Shown here: positions 16,729 to 25,677 of the stretch, piece by piece
Layout: every line of letters begins with the position of its first letter
Numbering within the stretch: position 1 is the first letter of the stretch
Source of the DNA: JAVBSX01 sp031549565
GTDB lineage: Bacteria; Planctomycetota; Planctomycetia; Pirellulales; Thermoguttaceae
DNA: 64,000 nucleotides
Direction: 5' to 3'
Assembly (NCBI GenBank): GCA_031549565.1
Contig: JAVBPO010000088.1
Span: forward strand, 1-64,000
Notes under the pieces: generated by a model
What the model was told of the DNA's origin: nothing
Seen by the model: the letters and a program-made list of their open reading frames with translations, nothing else
Database searches by the model: none
Program-made: the position numbers and the translations under genes

Positions 16729-18456
16729 ATGAACAAAATACTCCTCGCCATTGTACTCCTCCTTTCCGCGTCATTCGCTTTCGCTCAAACCGAATCGAAA
16801 CGCATCGCCGAACAGATCGCGCCGCTGCTCAACGAAACGGTTGCGGCGGTCGCGCATGTCGATCTGGATAAAATCGACATCGACCAAATTGACGCCAAAC
16901 TGCGCCCGATGCTGCTCGGCAACATCGACCGGTTCGATCTGGTGCTCAGCCTGGACCAGCGCAACGCGATTCCGAAAAATCTCGACCGGGACAAGGACGC
17001 GTATAAAAAATTTCTCGATGACGCCAAAAACGTCTACGGAATCCGGGACATTTACATTTTGATCAATCCATCGTACCTGCCCGGCAGTATCGGTGTTTAC
17101 GCCATTCCGATTCTCGATCCGGAAATTGCCGAACCGCTCACGACATTTCTCCTGTCCGCGAATTTGAGTCCGCAGGAATTTAATCGCTATAAATCGAGTT
17201 TCAAGGTCGTCGATTCGTTCCTGATCATTCCACTACCAGGATTCATGGCGCATGACGCCGACAGCGATGCTGCGGTGTTTCGAAATTTTCCCGTCAAGCC
17301 GTCCCTGCGACCGGAATTGGAAAAAGCGCTCCAGGCGGTCGATGGTTCCGTCGCGCAATTTGTCGTGATGCCGTCGGCGGAGATGAAGCGGGTCTTTACC
17401 GAAACCGTCGAAACGCTGCCGGAGCCGTTGGAAAAAGTTTCGCCGACCGTGTTGACTCGCGGTATCGACTGGGCCGTGCTCGGCGTCGACGCGGATAAAC
17501 TTGAAGTGAAACTTCTCGTCCAGTCGGAGCAGCCGCAAGCCGCGAAGGATCTTTATGACGCCCTGCAAACGCTCCTCGACTCTTTTCTGGAAAAGAACAA
17601 GGAAAACGCGGCGTACACGGCTTTCCTTGACGCCTCGAAGCTGAAACACGAGGAAATCGTCGGGATCGCGAAGTCGTTCCTGCCGCGACCGGAGGGGGAT
17701 CGTCTGGAGTTCGTACTCAACGAAACGGTTTTTAAAGAAAAAGGAAAACGCTTGCTCGACATTCCCGCCGTGCTCATCGACGTCGCCCAAACGCAGGCTC
17801 GTCGGATGCAGTGCATGAATAATCTGAAACAAATCATTCTGTCGTTACACAACCACCACGACTCTCAGCAAAAATTACCGGCAACATACACCGTCGGCCA
17901 AGACGGCAAGCCGCTGCACAGTTGGCGGGTCGCGGTTTTGCCGTACCTGGAGCAAGTGGAGTTGTACGAAAAAATCCGCCGCGACGAGCCGTGGGACAGT
18001 GCGTACAACAAACAGTTCCACGACCAGTGTCCGTCGGTTTTCCAGTGTCCCGAAATGGCGGCAAGGAATCCGGAGATCAAAAAGAACGGCTTGACGACCT
18101 ATTCGGTAATCGTCGGCAAAAACGCTTGGCCGGACGGGAATAAAAAATTCGATTTTTCGATGTTGTCCGACGGAACTTCGAACACGCTCGCGGTCGTCGA
18201 ACGGAAAACGCCGGTCTGCTGGATGGATCCGACGCAGGAAATCACGCAGGAGGAAGCCGAAAAAGGGATCAACAAGACCGACGCCGGACTCGCCGGCCCG
18301 CATGCGGTCGGTAAACGGCTCGGAATGAACACCGGCTTTTTCGACGGGTCCGCCCATTTCATCCGCGAAAACGTCGCTCCGGCGATCCTCAAAGCGCTGA
18401 TTACCCGCAACGGCGGCGAATCCGTCGGACCGGAACAGGTCGATAAGGACGAGTGA
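16729..18456 (+). CDS. Secreted protein with DUF1559-type C-terminal domain
   Basis: 575 residues from ATG 16729. The signal peptide MNKILLAIVLLLSASFAFA has a clear AFA cleavage site. The N-terminal half carries a VAHVDLDKIDIDQID segment shared in type with the protein at 44647. The C-terminal half has DUF1559 features: ARRMQCMNNLKQIILSLHNH, LHSWRVAVLPYLEQVELYE, LSDGTSNTLAVVE and a final ALITRNGGESVGP. The prepilin methylation motif is absent, so this is a secreted enzyme-like or structural version rather than a pilin. The exact role is unknown. Confidence 0.8.
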   Translation: MNKILLAIVLLLSASFAFAQTESKRIAEQIAPLLNETVAAVAHVDLDKIDIDQIDAKLRPMLLGNIDRFDLVLSLDQRNAIPKNLDRDKDAYKKFLDDAKNVYGIRDIYILINPSYLPGSIGVYAIPILDPEIAEPLTTFLLSANLSPQEFNRYKSSFKVVDSFLIIPLPGFMAHDADSDAAVFRNFPVKPSLRPELEKALQAVDGSVAQFVVMPSAEMKRVFTETVETLPEPLEKVSPTVLTRGIDWAVLGVDADKLEVKLLVQSEQPQAAKDLYDALQTLLDSFLEKNKENAAYTAFLDASKLKHEEIVGIAKSFLPRPEGDRLEFVLNETVFKEKGKRLLDIPAVLIDVAQTQARRMQCMNNLKQIILSLHNHHDSQQKLPATYTVGQDGKPLHSWRVAVLPYLEQVELYEKIRRDEPWDSAYNKQFHDQCPSVFQCPEMAARNPEIKKNGLTTYSVIVGKNAWPDGNKKFDFSMLSDGTSNTLAVVERKTPVCWMDPTQEITQEEAEKGINKTDAGLAGPHAVGKRLGMNTGFFDGSAHFIRENVAPAILKALITRNGGESVGPEQVDKDE

Positions 18457-18462
18457 TTCACC

Positions 18463-18618
18463 TCATCCGACGCTGTCGATCAAATCGTCCAGATCGTCCA
18501 CTCCGGTCGGCTTTTTCGACTCGGCCCGACCGGAGATGATCGGGTCGTCGTATTCCGGGAACAGGATCGCTCCGGCGGGACAGACCCGGGAAAAATGCCC
18601 GGCCGATCCCCGTCCCAC
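18463..18618 (-). CDS. Possible small acidic-tailed protein
   Basis: A 51-codon frame from GTG 18618 to TGA. It reads HFSRVCPAGAILFPEYDD and ends in TGVDDLDDLIDSVG. Codon use is like real genes here, and the frame is open a little further upstream to TTG 18639. It starts about 80 bases after the inositol-phosphatase stop codon on the same strand. No ATG or clear ribosome-binding site is visible, and it may be the remnant of a larger gene. Confidence 0.3.
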   Translation of the reverse strand: MGRGSAGHFSRVCPAGAILFPEYDDPIISGRAESKKPTGVDDLDDLIDSVG

Positions 18619-18697
18619 CGCCAAGCGGCTCGGACTCAAATCGTAAACTTGTTAGCGGTCTGGAAACCGCTCCGACCGAAACGCGTCTGGACTGTTC

Positions 18698-19486
18698 CTA
18701 AATCAAAATCTCTTTCCAGCGTTTCAAGAGCGTTTCGTTGGCGGCGCAGAGAAATCGTGGTTGTTCGAGCGAAACGGGTCCGCCGTCGGGCGAGAGAGCA
18801 ATCCCTCCCGCTTCCCGCAGGAGCAGGATTCCGGCGGCAATGTCCCAAGCGTTCGTGCTGAATCCCCACATCGCGTCGAATCGGCCCGCAGCAACGTAGG
18901 CCAGATTGAGAGCCGTCGAACCGGTCCGACGTATCGCCTGTGCGATCGGAACCGCTTTGAGAAACGCCCGAAGATCCTCGGAATCCGATTGCGTATTCGT
19001 CGGAAAACCGACCGCGACCAAAGAGTTGCGAGGTTCTTCAACGTCGCTAACATGGAGCCGCCGACCGTTTAAAAATGCGCCGTTTCCCTGTTCCGCAGAG
19101 AAAAACTCTTCCGTGATCGGATTGTAGATGACGCCGCAGAGCAACTCGCCCCCATGCGCCAACGCGATCGACGTGCAGAAAAAAGGGACTTGATGAACGA
19201 AATTGGTCGTTCCGTCAAGAGGATCGACGATCCAACAGAATTTTCCACGTTCGCCGCGAAACGAATCGGCGGACGCCCCAAGACTCTCTTCGCCGAGAAA
19301 CTCATGGTCCGGAAACGATCGACCGATAATGGCTCGAATCGTTTCCTGAGCCTGAGTATCCGCTTCCGTGACAAGGTCGGCTCGCTTTTTCTCGCGGAAA
19401 CCAACCTTGCCGACTTTTTCTTTCAAGAGCGTCCCGGCAACGCGAGCGGCTTCTTCACAAACTTCCAAATAGGATTGGGTTGTCAT
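18698..19486 (-). CDS. Inositol-1-monophosphatase family protein
   Basis: 262 residues. The lithium-sensitive phosphatase signature is complete: LGEESLG, then WIVDPLDGTTNFVHQVPFF for metal binding, and WDIAAGILLLREAGG near the C-terminus. It removes phosphate from inositol phosphates or related sugars such as fructose-1,6-bisphosphate or PAP. ATG 19486 is preceded by GGAAGA. The next gene upstream on this strand is a prepilin-like protein, about 50 bases away. Confidence 0.9.
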   Translation of the reverse strand: MTTQSYLEVCEEAARVAGTLLKEKVGKVGFREKKRADLVTEADTQAQETIRAIIGRSFPDHEFLGEESLGASADSFRGERGKFCWIVDPLDGTTNFVHQVPFFCTSIALAHGGELLCGVIYNPITEEFFSAEQGNGAFLNGRRLHVSDVEEPRNSLVAVGFPTNTQSDSEDLRAFLKAVPIAQAIRRTGSTALNLAYVAAGRFDAMWGFSTNAWDIAAGILLLREAGGIALSPDGGPVSLEQPRFLCAANETLLKRWKEILI

Positions 19487-19537
19487 AGAGTCTTCCGCTC
19501 GCTACGATCGCATTTTTTCGGGTTTTTTCGAGCCCGC

Positions 19538-20731
19538 TTACGGCGTGGCAACCGATTCGCCGCCGTTTCTGGAACCGAGGGCTCCCCAAACGCCGTACAC
19601 GCTCGCACCAGAGGGTCTGCCCGCCCTCTGATTTTCAGTGGTGGTTCCGTTTGGCGACCAAGTGGTATTTCCGGCGCTCGTCGTATCGGAATAGAAATGG
19701 ACGGACCCATCCATGAGCAATCCGTTGGCCCCGCCGGTGTGGTTACTGGACGCGGACACCAGTGTAATGTCGAAAGCGTCCGCGATCGCGGCACAGGACG
19801 GCGAGTTCGGCGGCAGGATCGTCGCGAAAGTGCAACTGGCGGGATTACCACACACCCAGGAAAGCGAGTAGTTTTGAGTGTCTTTAACCACTTCCGAAAC
19901 TTTCTTCATATCGAAGGAGTTGCCGGTTCCTTTGGTCCCCGCACACACGCTGGGATTCAAAACGGCCTTGTTGCCCGTATCAAACGCTCCCGAGATGACC
20001 CCGAGCCCGACTTTGTAATCCTGCGAGCCCGGAAGACCGGTCAGGCGCTCCGCAACCGCAAGCGTGTTGCTCGTTCCGTCGGTGATCCCGCCGAACGCTT
20101 TGGATGTTCCGACCCCGAAAGCACCACGATCACGAGCGGTTGTGTAGTTCGGTTCCTGATTCGTGTAAGCCGGCAGATTCGTCGTCCCGTTGGTCACGGA
20201 GAACAGCGGCGGATAGTCGCCGACGCTGAATCGGTAGTTCGCCCGGGCCGTCACGCCGCCACCGCCGGCCTTGGCGCCGCCATCCGAGGGGCACAGGAAA
20301 GCCGGTACCGCTTCGGTCCATACGGGCCAAGTTGCATTGACATTGTCCGCCAAAACGGAAGACCAGGTCACTGTCGGCGTATCCAGCCCCTTTGCTGCGT
20401 CATAGCGAGCCCCTTGTTCGATGTAGGGGAGCAGGGAAACGAAACCGGAAACCTCGTTACGTGCCCGATTTCCCGATCCGTAGGGAATGGGATCCGAGAA
20501 CGGAACCATGATGCACGCGAAATTGGGCACGGCGTTGCTGGCGTCGTGGTAATTGTGGATGGCAAGTCCGAGTTGCTTGAGGTTGTTGGTACATTGCATC
20601 CGGCGAGCCGCTTCACGTGCCGCCTGAACCGCTGGTAGAAGCAACGCGATCAGGATCCCGATAATCGCGATAACAACCAGGAGTTCGACCAATGTAAAAC
20701 CCTTAATGAAAGAGACACGATTTGTTTTCAT
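19538..20731 (-). CDS. DUF1559 prepilin-like protein
   Basis: 397 residues from ATG 20731. A short basic leader is followed by the type III signal and hydrophobic helix GFTLVELLVVIAIIGILIAL, then AREAARRMQCTNNLKQLGLA, the start of the DUF1559 domain. LPYIEQGARYD, FLCPSDGG, ITDGTSNTLAVAE, SSNHTGGANGLLMDGSVHF and the C-terminal WGALGSRNGGES are all typical. It is exported and processed by prepilin peptidase and belongs to the very large planctomycete pseudopilin family. Related copies are at 31078 and 33366. Confidence 0.95.
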   Translation of the reverse strand: MKTNRVSFIKGFTLVELLVVIAIIGILIALLLPAVQAAREAARRMQCTNNLKQLGLAIHNYHDASNAVPNFACIMVPFSDPIPYGSGNRARNEVSGFVSLLPYIEQGARYDAAKGLDTPTVTWSSVLADNVNATWPVWTEAVPAFLCPSDGGAKAGGGGVTARANYRFSVGDYPPLFSVTNGTTNLPAYTNQEPNYTTARDRGAFGVGTSKAFGGITDGTSNTLAVAERLTGLPGSQDYKVGLGVISGAFDTGNKAVLNPSVCAGTKGTGNSFDMKKVSEVVKDTQNYSLSWVCGNPASCTFATILPPNSPSCAAIADAFDITLVSASSNHTGGANGLLMDGSVHFYSDTTSAGNTTWSPNGTTTENQRAGRPSGASVYGVWGALGSRNGGESVATP

Positions 20732-21157
20732 GAAGACACCTTTCACGATATTGAGGACGAATGGATTTTTTTGGGAAAGTTGGAGATAAATGGACACTCC
20801 TGCGTGAACCGGGAAAAACCACAAGTTCACTACAAGAAATTAGAATGCTCGGTCGGGAAAAGAAAAGGGGGCAGCGACGGCGATTTCACACTCCCACCTC
20901 TATCCATCTCCAGTATATAAGAAATAGCGGCGAATACAACTTTTTTTCTGAAAAATTTATCAAATTCGTGAAAAAGGGGGGAGTATTTCGATTTAGTGAG
21001 GTTAAACGAGCACATGAACCCAAGGAAATAAAGGTTGATCCCGGCGCGATGTTCGGTTTTCTCGAAAGGTCCATAGTCAAAACATCTCGCTTAGTGTACA
21101 ATTCCTCCCATATATCGTAACATTCACACCATTTTCCATTCAAGGAGACAATCTCAG
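20732..21157. other. Divergent promoter region, AT-rich
   Basis: About 425 bases between the prepilin-like gene and the aquaporin gene. It is AT-rich with no plausible gene. Likely promoters for both sides lie here, and CAAGGAGACAATCTC gives a strong ribosome-binding site for the aquaporin gene. Confidence 0.55.
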
Positions 21158-21838
21158 ATGAATCTTTCCAAAAGTTGCGGAGCCGAAGTCTTTGGTACGT
21201 TTTGGCTGGTTTTCGGCGGCTGCGGCAGTGCGGTCTTTGCGGCGCAGCACATCGGCTTTGCCGGCGTCGCGGCGGCGTTCGGGTTGACCGTGTTGACCAT
21301 GGCGTACGCGGTCGGACATATTTCCGGCGGACATTTCAACCCGGCCGTTTCCATCGGCCTTTGCACCGCCGGACGCTTTCCGTCGAAAAACGTCGTTCCA
21401 TACATCATCGCCCAGTTGATCGGCGCGATTGCCGCGGCGGCCTTGCTGTATGTGATTCTGACGCAAAGCGGCAAAGAAATCGGCGGATTCGCGACCAACG
21501 GTTATGGAGACCTCTCCCCGGACAAGTTCAGCATGATTTCCGCATTTCTCGCGGAAACGATTCTCACGTTCATGTTCCTACTCGTGATTCTCGGATCGAC
21601 CGATTCCCGCGCTCCGGCAGGATTCGCCCCAATCGCGATCGGGCTTTGCTTGACGTTGATTCATTTGATTTGTATTCCGATCACAAATACGTCGGTGAAT
21701 CCGGCTCGAAGCATTTCCCAGGCGGTTTTTGTCGGCGGCGGAGCGATTTCCCAGCTATGGTTGTTCATCGTCGCTCCGATTTTGGGCGCCGCCCTTGCCG
21801 GGTTTGTCTCGAAGTTTTTCGCGTCCACCAACGAGTGA
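21158..21838 (+). CDS. aqpZ: Aquaporin, AqpZ-like
   Basis: 226 residues with six membrane segments. The two pore motifs are GGHFNPAVS and NTSVNPARS, and the family start AEVFGTFWLVFGGCGSAVFA is present. The Arg after the second NPA and the small residues of the pore fit a water channel rather than a glycerol facilitator. AGGAGA precedes the ATG. The stop codon overlaps the ATG of the next gene (TGATG), so the two are translationally coupled. Confidence 0.93.
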   Translation: MNLSKSCGAEVFGTFWLVFGGCGSAVFAAQHIGFAGVAAAFGLTVLTMAYAVGHISGGHFNPAVSIGLCTAGRFPSKNVVPYIIAQLIGAIAAAALLYVILTQSGKEIGGFATNGYGDLSPDKFSMISAFLAETILTFMFLLVILGSTDSRAPAGFAPIAIGLCLTLIHLICIPITNTSVNPARSISQAVFVGGGAISQLWLFIVAPILGAALAGFVSKFFASTNE

Positions 21839-22569
21839 TGAGTCTTCCCGAAGAGCACCCGGTCGAATGGACGACGGAAAAGGTCGGACGGTTCTGGGAT
21901 TTTGAGTCCCACTTTCCGGAGCGATACTTTACGTTTTTTTCCGGTCGACGGCTCGTGAGCCATGCAAAACCGTTTTTGAAGCCGGACGCGTTGATCCTCG
22001 ATTACGGGGCCGGCGCCGGACATCTGATCGCTTCGCTTCTCCAAAACGGACAGGGGCGAATCGCAGCGGTCGATTTCTCCCCGGAATCGATTGCCCGGAT
22101 TGAATCACGATTCGGGCAAACTCAGGGGTTTCTCGGCGCGTCTCTTCCGGAAACGATTCTCGCCGGACCGCTTTGCGGGGCGTTCGATTTGATTTTCCTG
22201 ATCGAAACGATCGAACATTTGGACGACGCGGCGCTTCATCAAACATTCGCAAACCTCAAACGTCTCCTCAAACCCGGCGGCGTCGCGATTATCACGACGC
22301 CCGACGGCGAAAATCTGGAGCAATCGCTGGTTTGTTGTCCGGACTGCGGGGCGGTTTTTCACCGTTGGCAGCATATTCGAAGCTGGAGTGAAACGGAACT
22401 TCGAAATACTCTGGAAAGGGAAGGATTCAACATTTTACGAACGGAAGTTCGGGATTTTTCCACACATCCGGCGATCAAATTCCTGAAAGGCGTTCGAAAT
22501 TTTCTGCTGCGAAAACCATCCCGATCCGGCGAAGCGTCGAAACTGGTCGCGACCGTAACACGATATTGA
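21838..22569 (+). CDS. Class I SAM-dependent methyltransferase
   Basis: 243 residues. SAM-binding motif I is ILDYGAGAGHLIASLL. An acidic residue follows beta-2 (AAVDFSPESI), and later segments are DLIFLIETIEHLDD and RLLKPGGVAIITTPDGENL, typical of the Methyltransf_11/UbiG-like group. A small CCPDCG sequence follows, a possible metal-binding or structural loop. The substrate is unknown. It is coupled to the aquaporin gene. Confidence 0.88.
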   Translation: MSLPEEHPVEWTTEKVGRFWDFESHFPERYFTFFSGRRLVSHAKPFLKPDALILDYGAGAGHLIASLLQNGQGRIAAVDFSPESIARIESRFGQTQGFLGASLPETILAGPLCGAFDLIFLIETIEHLDDAALHQTFANLKRLLKPGGVAIITTPDGENLEQSLVCCPDCGAVFHRWQHIRSWSETELRNTLEREGFNILRTEVRDFSTHPAIKFLKGVRNFLLRKPSRSGEASKLVATVTRY

Positions 22570-22576
22570 ACACAAC

Positions 22577-22610
22577 AAAGAGCCGCATGCGCAGCTTGCG
22601 GAACGGTGAA
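22577..22610. repeat. Half-copy of the AAAGAGCCG repeat
   Basis: AAAGAGCCGCATG, then GCAGCTTGCGGAACGG, close to the left arm of the hairpin at 16623. It fills the gap between two convergent genes. Confidence 0.75.
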
Positions 22611-22617
22611 AGCTTCA

Positions 22618-23454
22618 CTACGATTCCGAATCGCCCTCCGTCGCATCGGATCGCGGTTCGTTTTGAAGCAGACTTGCGGCAACCAGTTTTCGCGGCTGGT
22701 CGGGAAGTTCTATCCACACTTTTTGCAGGAGAATTTCGTGAGCAAGAACCCGAGCCGGCCCCTCGGCGGTCGGGATCAGCTTTCCGAGCCCGGGCAGATT
22801 TTTCTGCAAATCGGTGTACACGTCGTTTTCATACCGCAAGCAGCATTTCAACCGGCCGCAATGTCCGGAGATTTTCGTCGGGTCAAGTGTCGCTTTTTGC
22901 AGCTTCGCCATTTTCATGGAAACGGGCGGCATTTCGATCAAGTAAGAATTACAGCAGACTTCCCGACCGCAATCGCCGTAATCGGCCAAGAGTTTCGTTT
23001 CGTCCCGAACCCCGATTTGTCGCATTTCGATCCGGGTTTGGAACTCGGAAGCGAGAATTTTGACCAATTCCCGAAAATCGACCCGATCTTCTGCGACGTA
23101 ATAAACGATGATTCGTTCTCCGCCGAACAGATGCTCAACGCGAACCAGTTCCATGAGAAGATTCATCCGCCGGACAATCGCCTGACAACGCGCGAATTCG
23201 CGTTTTTCCTCTTCCCGCAGACGCCGCAGTGCCGCGAAATCGTCCCGGGTCATCCCACGAACGATGCGATTGACCTCATGGCCGTCTCCGAGTTTCGCGA
23301 TCCGTTCTTCCGTCGCGTCGCAAAGAGCCAATCCGGCTTCCAAACCGCGTTCGGTCCGGACGATCACGGGCGTTCTCATCGGCAGCGGATTCCCCTCGAA
23401 AGAGAACACCCCGAGAAACCGCATCGCTCCGTATCGCGCTATGTATTGATTCAT
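22618..23454 (-). CDS. PSP1 domain protein
   Basis: 278 residues from ATG 23454. It has the PSP1 C-terminal region seen in Bacillus YaaT-type proteins: EHLFGGERIIVYYVAEDRVD followed by FRELVKILASEFQTRIEMRQ. The cysteine cluster is CGREVCCNSYL and SGHCGRLKCCLRYE. YaaT-like proteins bind partners in complexes involved in RNA maturation, competence and sporulation; the role here is unknown. The 3' end lies next to the repeat at 22577. A longer frame upstream to 23661 has no family support. Confidence 0.88.
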   Translation of the reverse strand: MNQYIARYGAMRFLGVFSFEGNPLPMRTPVIVRTERGLEAGLALCDATEERIAKLGDGHEVNRIVRGMTRDDFAALRRLREEEKREFARCQAIVRRMNLLMELVRVEHLFGGERIIVYYVAEDRVDFRELVKILASEFQTRIEMRQIGVRDETKLLADYGDCGREVCCNSYLIEMPPVSMKMAKLQKATLDPTKISGHCGRLKCCLRYENDVYTDLQKNLPGLGKLIPTAEGPARVLAHEILLQKVWIELPDQPRKLVAASLLQNEPRSDATEGDSES

Positions 23455-23469
23455 ACAAAGTATCAGTGA

Positions 23470-23514
23470 TTGCGCCCGGGGATTGCGCTTCGCTTCATCC
23501 CCGGCTCTTTTTTC
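23470..23514. repeat. Hairpin related to the AAAGAGCCG family
   Basis: CCGGGGA (23476-23482) pairs with TCCCCGG (23498-23504) around TTGCGCTTCGCTTCA, followed by CTCTTTTTTC. On the minus strand it reads AAAGAGCCGGGGATGAAGCG, like the dispersed element. It sits between the PAS gene stop and the PSP1 start, and on the plus strand it has terminator shape. Confidence 0.65.
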
Positions 23515-23519
23515 TTGCT

Positions 23520-24746
23520 TTATGACGTCAGGGCTTTTTCTTTGTACGCTTTCAATTCCTCGATCAGGCGATAATGGTCGGTCATGTCGATGACGATCGC
23601 GACATAATGGGATTCGCGAGCGTTTTCCGCTCGATATTCGGTAATGCAAATATCCGCCCAAGCTTCGGAGCCGTCTTTTTTCCGGTGTTTGAGGATGGAG
23701 CGAATTCGGTCCGTTTTGCCGGAGAAGACCTGGTCGCGTAGATTGACGTATTCCTTCGTCGTGCCGTCGTCGTAATCGATCAAGTCGGTCGTGTGCATGT
23801 GAAGCAGCTCCGACCTCGAATATCCGGTGAACGTTTCGTACGCGTCGTTACAATAGATGATCTTTCGATTGGCGTCGAAAAAACAGATCGCGGCACTGTT
23901 CAACTGAAGAATCGCGCGAAGTTTCGCTTCGCTTTTGCGGAGCTCTTCCGTTTGTTTTTTAACGGTCTCCCGGAAATATTCGATTTGTTCTTCGACCCGC
24001 TTTTGCTCGGAAACGTCGCGCATGTGACAGATCACGGCGCAAACCTCATCGTTGTGTTCGTCGAAAATCGGGTAAGACGTCTGTTCAAACCAGAGTCCGG
24101 GCCGTGAAACCAGGACTTGCCGATAATCGAACGACTGCGCAACCCGGCCGGTTTGAAATGTTGTCTGGGCGGGGCAACCGCGACACAGTTCGTCTCCATG
24201 GGAGAGTGTATGGCATTTCCTTCCGACCAGAGGGCACTGCGTATGGTAGAAATCGTTCATCGCCTTGTTGGATCGGAGAATCACGTAATTCCGATCGATG
24301 ACGAAAATCGGATCATGGAGATTTTCGAACAAAACTTGGAACACTCGGTCCTCATCTATTATCCCGGACGAGGAAAACGGCTTGTCGCCCGTAACATCGA
24401 TCGCGAAACCGACCGTGCCGACGATTTTTCCGGCGGCGTCGATCACCGGGTGCATCCGCCCCGTAAAAAGGCGATTGTCGACCGGAAACGTTTCGAGGGC
24501 AGTTTGACCATGCAGCGCCCCGTCGATTTGCCGATAGGGTCCGTCGTTCGGCGTGAAAAGTTCGTAAACCGATTTGCCGAGGTATTTTTGCGGTTTGAGG
24601 TGGTTCGTTTCGAGCCCCTTGCCCTCGAAGCAGGAGTAGACCCCTTTTTCATCGGTCGCGACGACGACGGTATCAGGGGCATTACTCATCGCGGCAATCA
24701 ATTGTTGCGACAAGTCGGGAGAATGGGAGAGTGCCTGATTGAACAT
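23520..24746 (-). CDS. PAS-domain sensor protein without output domain
   Basis: 408 residues from ATG 24746, chosen because AAGGAGGATCAGCG lies directly before it. Three PAS domains are visible: around residues 20-125 (APDTVVVATDEKGVYSCFEG), 140-270 (HDPIFVIDRNYVILRSNKAM, with a CRGCPAQ cluster) and 290-400 (LNSAAICFFDANRKIIYCND, TGYSRSELLHMHTTDL). A coiled coil (EQIEYFRETVKKQTEELRKS) connects the second and third. No kinase, GGDEF or other output domain follows the last PAS domain, so it must act through a partner. The paired Cys in PAS 2 may bind a cofactor. Confidence 0.85.
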   Translation of the reverse strand: MFNQALSHSPDLSQQLIAAMSNAPDTVVVATDEKGVYSCFEGKGLETNHLKPQKYLGKSVYELFTPNDGPYRQIDGALHGQTALETFPVDNRLFTGRMHPVIDAAGKIVGTVGFAIDVTGDKPFSSSGIIDEDRVFQVLFENLHDPIFVIDRNYVILRSNKAMNDFYHTQCPLVGRKCHTLSHGDELCRGCPAQTTFQTGRVAQSFDYRQVLVSRPGLWFEQTSYPIFDEHNDEVCAVICHMRDVSEQKRVEEQIEYFRETVKKQTEELRKSEAKLRAILQLNSAAICFFDANRKIIYCNDAYETFTGYSRSELLHMHTTDLIDYDDGTTKEYVNLRDQVFSGKTDRIRSILKHRKKDGSEAWADICITEYRAENARESHYVAIVIDMTDHYRLIEELKAYKEKALTS

Positions 24747-24919
24747 CGCTGATCCTCCTTTTGGTGAAACGGTAAACACTTTCGCTCCGAACCGAAAAAA
24801 TTTTCGGTACGCTTCCTGTAATCGGTATTATAGAGAATGGCTTCCGTGAAAGAAAGGCAAACACGGGAATATTTCCAGGAATTCCGGCCGGTCCGCGTTC
24901 CGCCGCAGGGCGGGCCCGT

Positions 24920-25061
24920 GAGCCGTTTGCCGGACTTGCGTGCCGATTCGGCGGGGGTACAATACCGCTTTGTTTTTCGAGGAAACGTAACGCTTAAGCG
25001 TCGTATTACGCATTGGCTTCGTTTCCTTTCTTTTGGAACCAATGACATTATTGGTAAAGAT
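24920..25061. repeat. 142-bp direct repeat, left copy
   Basis: It matches 29130-29271 with four visible mismatches. It starts GAGCCGTTTGCCGGACTTGC and ends at GGTAAAGAT. The two copies flank the C39/MauE gene cluster. Each copy contains a good promoter pointing in the plus direction. Confidence 0.9.
24936..24963 (+). promoter_or_regulatory. Promoter inside the 142-bp repeat
   Basis: TTGCGT, 16 bases, then TACAAT. The same arrangement is kept in the other copy at 29146-29173. It reads away from the PAS gene and against the downstream cluster genes. Confidence 0.5.
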
Positions 25062-25062
25062 A

Positions 25063-25157
25063 GTGAATTTTTTAACGATATTAGCGAGATCGGGAGTGAA
25101 ACGACCATCTCGCGGGCACATAACGGGGCGGAAGTTCCGGCCGACTCCTGGGTTATG
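25063..25157 (-). repeat. Dispersed repeat, inverted relative to the copy at 60924-61028
   Basis: Reverse-complemented, 25063-25113 reads GCGAGATGGTCGTTTCACTC followed by CGATCTCGCTAA, nearly identical to 60978-61028. Weaker similarity extends to a CATAACCC end on both. It adjoins the 142-bp repeat and overlaps the last codons of the MauE-like gene. Confidence 0.75.
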
Positions 25158-25677
25158 GGGAGAAATCTACGATATCGGTATCTTCATTGTTCATCTTTGG
25201 TGATGAGCAAGCCTGAATAGGTATACACATCACAACAGAAATATTTCTCAAAAATGAAAGAACGAACAAAGTCCCTACAAACGAAATTGAAAAGAAATTG
25301 ACGGGCATGGAGTTTTCCGGCCCGAAACAACCGCATGAAATATCCAAGCCTCCAAAATACGCAAGCGACTGAACAACAGTAAAAACACCGAATAGCAACA
25401 TTGCAATGAAGTTTGCGGTGTTGATAAAGACTCGCCCGATCAACAATGCGGCAAGAGTCAACTGCGTCAACGGCAGGACCATCGCCACGACTTGACCGAT
25501 GCCCGGTTCAACAATTCTGTATGCGTAGACACTTCCAAGAAAGTAATAGGGATTCTCCAAATGTGGAACTGCGGCTAAAAGCATGACGATTCCAAGTCCC
25601 CATGAAAGAAAAGCGTCAAAGGCAAGCCAAAAGGAGTTGTTTTTTTTACGGATGGGATGAGTCGATAGACCACTCAC
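25153..25677 (-). CDS. MauE/DoxX-like redox-associated membrane protein
   Basis: 174 residues from GTG 25677, chosen because GGAGGATACA precedes it. About four membrane segments are present, including FLSWGLGIVMLLAAVPHLEN and NFIAMLLFGVFTVVQSLAYF. The Cys pair DISCGCFGPE follows the last-but-one segment, as in MauE-type proteins that pass electrons for periplasmic disulphide chemistry. It overlaps the end of the C39-rhodanese gene by about 30 bases, so the two are cotranscribed. It probably controls the redox state of the cluster's Cys-rich secreted proteins; this is inference. Confidence 0.75.
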   Translation of the reverse strand: MSGLSTHPIRKKNNSFWLAFDAFLSWGLGIVMLLAAVPHLENPYYFLGSVYAYRIVEPGIGQVVAMVLPLTQLTLAALLIGRVFINTANFIAMLLFGVFTVVQSLAYFGGLDISCGCFGPENSMPVNFFSISFVGTLFVLSFLRNISVVMCIPIQACSSPKMNNEDTDIVDFSP

